Positions 23,099 through 27,420 of a DNA stretch of 27,420 nucleotides are shown in pieces. Numbering within the stretch: the stretch's first letter is position 1; every line of letters begins with the position of its first letter. Both the position numbers and the translations under genes were made by a program. The stretch comes from Opitutaceae bacterium (GTDB taxonomy: Bacteria > Verrucomicrobiota > Verrucomicrobiia > Opitutales > Opitutaceae), in the NCBI GenBank assembly GCA_005786775.1, contig SYDD01000050.1, positions 1 to 27,420 on the forward strand, read 5' to 3'. The notes beneath the pieces were generated by a model. That model had not been told where the DNA came from. It searched no databases and saw nothing but the letters and a program-made list of their open reading frames with translations.

Positions 23099-24547
23099 TC
23101 AGGCCAAAATGTCCTTCACCAGGTGGCCGTGGACGTCCGTCAGGCGGTGGTCCCGACCCTGGAAGCGGAAGTTCAGCCGCGTGTGATCGAACCCGAGCAG
23201 GTGCAGGATCGTCGCCTGCAGGTCGTGCACGTGCACCTTGTCCCGCGTCACGCTGAAGCCGAGCTCATCGGTCTCGCCGTGGGTGTAGCCGTGCTTCACG
23301 CCGCCGCCGGCAAGGAACACCGAGAAGGCATCCGGAAAGTGATCCCGGCCCAGCACGTCGCCCTTCGCAGTCCGGCCCTCGCGGAATGGGGTGCGGCCGA
23401 ATTCCCCGCCCCACACCACCAAGGTGTCGTCCAATAGGCCCCGCTCGCGCAGGTCGCCCAGGAGCGCCGCGACCGGTTTATCGGTCCGGGCCATCTTGCG
23501 AGTCAGGCCGTCCCGGATGTCCTCGCGCGGCGTGGTGCCGTGGAAGTCCCAGCCCCAGTCAAACAACTGAACGAAGCGCACTCCCTGCTCGAGCAGGCGC
23601 CGGCCCAGCAGACAGTTGTTCGCGAAGCTAGCTTCGCCCGGGACCGCGCCATACGCCTCCAGTACGGAGGCCGGCTCGCGGCCGATGTCCATCACCTCCG
23701 GCACGCTCGCCTGCATCCGGAACGCCAGCTCGTACTGGGCGATGCGGGTCAGGGTCTCCGGATGCCCCAGCTCCGCCGCCTGGCGCTCATTGAGCACCCG
23801 CAGCGCATCGAGGGTCTGGCGCCGCAGCGCCCGACTCATGCCCGCAGGATCGCTCACATAGAGGACCGGATCACCCTTCGAGCGACACTGGACGCCCTGG
23901 AACACCGAAGGCAGAAACCCGGTGCCCCACGCGCTCTGGCCCGCGCTGGGCTGGGTGCCACTGCTGATGAGAACCACGAACCCGGGCAGGTCCGCGTTCT
24001 CGGAACCGAGACCGTAGGTCACCCACGAGCCCATCGAGGGCCGGCCGCCCCGGGGCGACCCCGTGAAGAGCAGCAGCTCCGCCGGGGTGTGGTTGAACTG
24101 GTCCGTGTGCATCGACTTAATGAGGCACAGCTCGTCCGCGAGCCCGTGGAAGTTCGGGATGGCATCGGACATCCACATCCCCGAGCGCCCGTGTTGCGCG
24201 AACTTCCGCGGGGTGCCCATTAGCAGCGGCGTGCCGGTGGTGAAGGCGAAGCGGCGCCCCTTGATGAAGTCGTCCGGCGCCGGCTGGCCGTCCCGCTTCA
24301 CCAGCTCCGGCTTGTAGTCGAACAGGTCGAGGTGCGGCGGCCCGCCCGACATATGCAGGTAGATCACCCGCTTCACCTTGGCCGCGTAGTGCGACGGCCG
24401 CGGGGCCAAGGGATTCACCGGGCTCGCGACGGGCGCCGGAGCCGCGCCCAGCGCCTGCAGCGCGATCGCGCCCAGGCTGAACTGCCCGCTCGCCCGCAGG
24501 AACTGGCGCCGGGTCTGGTGACGGATCTGTTCGACGCGCAGGTTCAT
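23099..24547 (-). CDS. DUF1501 protein (Tat-exported, sulfatase/alkaline-phosphatase-like fold)
   Basis: A 482-residue protein. The ATG at 24547 overlaps the stop of the upstream DUF1549/DUF1553 gene (ATGA), so the two are translationally coupled; the frame is open to 24601 but that part is shadow. The N-terminus has a twin-arginine-like signal 'TRRQFLRASGQFSLGAIALQALG' (12-34). The diagnostic DUF1501 motif 'VIYLHMSGGPPHLDLFDYKPEL' is at 61-82, followed by 'GTPLLMGTPRKF', 'SMHTDQFNHTPAELLLFTGSPR', 'PSMGSWVTYGLGSEN' and a C-terminal 'VWGGEFGRTPFREG' and 'GRDHFPDAFSVFLAGGGVKHG'. DUF1501 proteins almost always accompany DUF1549/DUF1553 proteins in Planctomycetota and Verrucomicrobiota. Their biochemical role is not established; a phosphatase/sulfatase-like hydrolase is suggested by fold. 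Confidence 0.93.
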   Translation of the reverse strand: MNLRVEQIRHQTRRQFLRASGQFSLGAIALQALGAAPAPVASPVNPLAPRPSHYAAKVKRVIYLHMSGGPPHLDLFDYKPELVKRDGQPAPDDFIKGRRFAFTTGTPLLMGTPRKFAQHGRSGMWMSDAIPNFHGLADELCLIKSMHTDQFNHTPAELLLFTGSPRGGRPSMGSWVTYGLGSENADLPGFVVLISSGTQPSAGQSAWGTGFLPSVFQGVQCRSKGDPVLYVSDPAGMSRALRRQTLDALRVLNERQAAELGHPETLTRIAQYELAFRMQASVPEVMDIGREPASVLEAYGAVPGEASFANNCLLGRRLLEQGVRFVQLFDWGWDFHGTTPREDIRDGLTRKMARTDKPVAALLGDLRERGLLDDTLVVWGGEFGRTPFREGRTAKGDVLGRDHFPDAFSVFLAGGGVKHGYTHGETDELGFSVTRDKVHVHDLQATILHLLGFDHTRLNFRFQGRDHRLTDVHGHLVKDILA

Positions 24548-27420
24548 GGCTTCATCAAGGTCTCGTCGAGGTTCAGCAGCACATTGGCGACGGCCGTCCA
24601 CGCCGCGAGGTCCGGAACGGAAAAGGTCGCGGGCGAGGGCAGGTCAGGATTGGCGATCAATTGCGCCGCCTGCTCCGGCTCCCGCGTGAAGCCCGCCAAA
24701 GCCTCGGCGTGCAACGCGACGAGGGGCGCCTGCTCCGCCGGCACCGGCGCCCGCAACAGCACCCGCCGGAAGCCCGCCGCCGCCTTCTCCGCGACGCTCC
24801 CCCCACCGTGCGCCATCAGCCGGGCCAGCGCCTGCGCCGCCTCAACGTAAACGGGATCATTGAGGGTCACGAGCGCCTGGAGGGGCGTATTGGTGCGCGG
24901 CCGCCGCAAGGTGCAGACCTCGCGGTTGGGCGCGTCAAAGGTGACCATCGAGGGATAGGGACTACTCCGGCGCCATTCGGTGTACAGGCCGCGCCGCAGC
25001 CGGTCCTCGCCCGCGCTGGTCTTCCAATCGAGCGCCCCGCCAAACGCCGCCCGCAGATCAAAGGCCGGCTGGTAGGGACGCACCGGTGGACCAAATTGCT
25101 TCGCGCTCAGCAGGCCGCTCACGGCCAGGGCCTGGTCGCGCACCATCTCCGCCGCCAGCCGCACCCGCGGGCCGCGCGACAACAGCCGGTTCTCCGGATC
25201 CGCCGCGAACGCCTCCGGCGTCACCCGCGACTGCTGGCGATAGGCGGCCGAAAGGACGAGCCGGCGCAGGAAGCGCTGCACGCTCCAACCATCGTCCATC
25301 AGCTCCACCGCCAACCAATCCAAGAGCTCCGGATGGCTCGGCAACTCGCCCTGCGCCCCAAACTCCTCGGAGGTGCGCACGAGGCCGAGGCCGAAGATCG
25401 CCTCCCACAGGCGGTTCGCCAGGACGCGGGCCGTGAGCGGGTTCTCGCGGCTCACCAGCCAGCGCGCCAGCGCCACCCGGTCCGCCGGCTGTCCCGCCGG
25501 CAGGGCGCCAAACACCGCGGGCACCCCCGGCAGCACCTCGTCGCCCAGCGTCTGGAAATTGCCCCGTAGGTGCACGCGCGTGACGCGCCGCTCGGCTACG
25601 GGCACCTCCCGCAGGATCGGGGTGGTCTGCAGCGGCATCTCGTCCATTTCGCGCTGCAAGGCCGCGAAGCGCCGCCGCTCCGTCGCCAATGCGGGCGCCA
25701 CCTCGCGGACATAATGATCCAACAACAGATCCTGCTGTTCGAGCGTGCGCTCAGCCTCCTGGCGCCGCAGGGCCGTCAGCACCGGTCCCGGGATCCGGGC
25801 GTGTTCCCCCGCCCTGCCCTCGGTCGTGGCCAGTACCCGCAGACCGCCCGCCGCGGTGCGCGCCTTCGCGCCCTGCTGCTCCACGGTCAGCACCAGTTTC
25901 TCGCCGGGCGCGAGCCGCAGGGGCCGCGCCGGCACCAGCGTGAGGCCCGTGCCACCCGCGGGGCCGGAGCGCCACGTCGGGCGCCCCGCCGCCTTGCGGG
26001 CCTTCGGCGCCTTGCGCGGAGGCTGGTCCGAGACCAATGCGCCCGGCTCCAAGGGGTCCTGGCCCGGATCCGCCGCGGCCAGTGCTAACGGCAACTCCCG
26101 CGGATCGGACAGCAGGACCGTATTGGTCGGGCGCGGAAACTCCTTGGTCACCCGCTCGAAGACCGGCTGGCGCCCCTCGTCCAGCACGGTGATGCGGATC
26201 CCCGTGGGCGTGCCCTCCTCGCCGCGCCGGCCCCACAGGACAACCTTCTCGAGCGGCAGCGCGGCCCCGAGGTCCAGTTCCCACCACGGATTGTCCTCCA
26301 CCTGGGTGAGGGAGACCGACTTGAACAAGAAATCGCCGTCCGTGTTGCCGTCGAGGGCGCGCGCCGCCTCGGCCCCCTCGGCCGTCGAGCTCTGCCGAGC
26401 CTTCCCCGCGCGGGCCACATTCTGCCCGCCGCTGAACACCTCCAGTTCAGCGAACGAGAGCACCTTGCCGCGACCAGGATTCTCCACGCGCACGAAACGG
26501 GCGCGCCGGAACGGTTCCGGGGGCAGGACGCCCGCCCGGACCGACTGCAGAGTAAACCCGCCGCCATTCGCCGCTGGTCCCGCCTCCAGCCGCAGCGCAG
26601 TCAGGGTCTCCCCCTCGGGCAGCGTCGGCTCCAAAGTGAAGGTCTCCTTGGCCGGCCCGGCCTCCACGGCCGCCTCGCCAGCCACTAGGCGCAAGGGTGT
26701 CTTGCCCGCGGCGCTCGCGGCCCGCAGCGGGGCCGGACGCCATTCGAGCCGGGCGGGAAAGGCCCGCGCCCAATCGCGGGCCGCGACCGTCTCGCGTTCC
26801 CGCGCGGCCCGGAACTTCGCATGCAGGGCCGCGATCTCCGTACCCGCCCGTTCCCGCGCCGCCTCTTGGTCAGCGGTAAAAAACTCCAGCAGCGGGGTCT
26901 CGTCATTGCGGTCAGCGTCCTCGGTCTGATTGAGCAGCGCGTAGACCTGGAAGTACTCCTTGTGGGTGATGGGATCGTACTTGTGGGTGTGGCATTGGGC
27001 GCACGCCATCGAGGTGCCCATCCAGACCGCCAAGGTGGTGTTGACCCGGTCGACCACGGCCACGGTCCGGAACTCCTCGTCGTCGGTGCCGCCCTCGGTG
27101 TTGTTCATCGTGTTCCGATGAAACCCGGTCGCCACGATCTGGTCCCGGGTTGGGTTCGGCAACAGGTCGCCCGCGATCTGCTCCAGGGTGAACTGGTCGA
27201 AAGGCAGATCGCGACTGAAGGCCCGGATCACATAATCACGATACGCCCAGATGCTGCGCGGCTGGTCATCCGCGTAGCCCTTGGAATCCGCGTAGCGCGC
27301 CAGATCGAGCCACAGGCGCGCCCAATGCTCCCCATAGGCCGGCTTCGCGAACTGACGGTCCACGAACCGTTCATACGCCCCCGGCGCCGCGTCGGCGGCG
27401 AAGGCTTCCACCTCGGCCAA
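24544..27420 (-). CDS. DUF1549/DUF1553 (PSCyt2/PSD1) protein with discoidin-like insert; 5' end outside window
   Basis: At least 958 residues are read; the frame runs past the right edge (its last codon there is TTG), so the N-terminus, possibly a PSCyt1 cytochrome domain, is missing. The DUF1549 part (about 15-180 of the visible protein) has 'YGEHWARLWLDLARYADSKGYADD', 'FDQFTLEQIAGDLLPNPT', 'GFHRNTMNNTEGGTDDEEFR' and a haem-type 'CAQCHTHKYDPI' (140-151). A region at about 306-430 resembles an F5/8 type C (discoidin) module ('ARFVRVENPG', 'AELEVFSGGQNVA', 'ARALDGNTDGDF', 'WWELDLGAALPLEKVVLWGR'). DUF1553 begins about 645 ('ENPLTARVLANRLWEAIFGLGLV') and ends with 'RPRTNTPLQALVTLNDPVYVEAAQALA'. 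These large periplasmic or surface proteins are probably linked to polysaccharide use, although the reaction is unproven. Confidence 0.92.
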   Translation of the reverse strand: MAEVEAFAADAAPGAYERFVDRQFAKPAYGEHWARLWLDLARYADSKGYADDQPRSIWAYRDYVIRAFSRDLPFDQFTLEQIAGDLLPNPTRDQIVATGFHRNTMNNTEGGTDDEEFRTVAVVDRVNTTLAVWMGTSMACAQCHTHKYDPITHKEYFQVYALLNQTEDADRNDETPLLEFFTADQEAARERAGTEIAALHAKFRAARERETVAARDWARAFPARLEWRPAPLRAASAAGKTPLRLVAGEAAVEAGPAKETFTLEPTLPEGETLTALRLEAGPAANGGGFTLQSVRAGVLPPEPFRRARFVRVENPGRGKVLSFAELEVFSGGQNVARAGKARQSSTAEGAEAARALDGNTDGDFLFKSVSLTQVEDNPWWELDLGAALPLEKVVLWGRRGEEGTPTGIRITVLDEGRQPVFERVTKEFPRPTNTVLLSDPRELPLALAAADPGQDPLEPGALVSDQPPRKAPKARKAAGRPTWRSGPAGGTGLTLVPARPLRLAPGEKLVLTVEQQGAKARTAAGGLRVLATTEGRAGEHARIPGPVLTALRRQEAERTLEQQDLLLDHYVREVAPALATERRRFAALQREMDEMPLQTTPILREVPVAERRVTRVHLRGNFQTLGDEVLPGVPAVFGALPAGQPADRVALARWLVSRENPLTARVLANRLWEAIFGLGLVRTSEEFGAQGELPSHPELLDWLAVELMDDGWSVQRFLRRLVLSAAYRQQSRVTPEAFAADPENRLLSRGPRVRLAAEMVRDQALAVSGLLSAKQFGPPVRPYQPAFDLRAAFGGALDWKTSAGEDRLRRGLYTEWRRSSPYPSMVTFDAPNREVCTLRRPRTNTPLQALVTLNDPVYVEAAQALARLMAHGGGSVAEKAAAGFRRVLLRAPVPAEQAPLVALHAEALAGFTREPEQAAQLIANPDLPSPATFSVPDLAAWTAVANVLLNLDETLMKP

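Overview
The window is GC-rich, gene-dense bacterial DNA. It looks like a member of the Verrucomicrobiota, most likely the Opitutaceae. This rests on protein character rather than any search: an Opitutaceae-style TonB-dependent receptor with a 'KLDQFVVATS' region before the plug, a DUF1549/DUF1553 plus DUF1501 pair, a Tat-exported Gfo/Idh/MocA oxidoreductase, a GxDLY-SGNH esterase, and almost no recognisable Shine-Dalgarno sequences.

Layout. (1) 1-607: the 3' end of rpsR, its terminator and a 465-bp gene-poor stretch with some inverted repeats. (2) 608-5412: a small membrane protein, a TonB-dependent receptor and a secreted TIM-barrel glycosidase-like protein, plausibly a sugar-uptake pair. 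(3) 5431-5561: a REPIN-like element, two 23-bp palindromic arms in exact inverted orientation. (4) 5600-8784, minus strand: tcdA, a TlpA-like thioredoxin-fold protein whose two active-site cysteines are serines, and a secreted alpha/beta hydrolase. (5) 8898-11320, plus strand: a secreted neutral-ceramidase-like protein and a stand-alone MetE catalytic domain. (6) 11369-14085: a CII-like HTH protein divergent from sucC-sucD. (7) 14191-15339: a secreted GxDLY/SGNH esterase. (8) 15394-20495: a tightly packed type II secretion block in the order gspG-H-I-J-K-L-M, followed 7 bp later by an FAH-family enzyme. (9) 21334-21690: non-coding DNA with a possible gene remnant. (10) 21691-27420, minus strand: a three-gene set encoding a DUF1549/DUF1553 protein carrying a CxxCH motif and a discoidin-like insert, a DUF1501 protein and a Gfo/Idh/MocA oxidoreductase. 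The first gene runs off the window.

How they fit together. Much of the window concerns the cell envelope and secreted carbohydrate metabolism: uptake receptor, glycosidase-like protein, two esterases, secretion pseudopilus, and Tat-exported oxidoreductase. The housekeeping genes (rpsR, tcdA, sucCD) are interspersed. I found no phage, insertion sequence, CRISPR array, tRNA or rRNA. No clearly new multi-gene system is evident. The most unusual signals are the cysteine-less TlpA-like protein, the REPIN-like element, the stand-alone MetE core coupled to a ceramidase-like gene, and the HTH gene facing sucCD.
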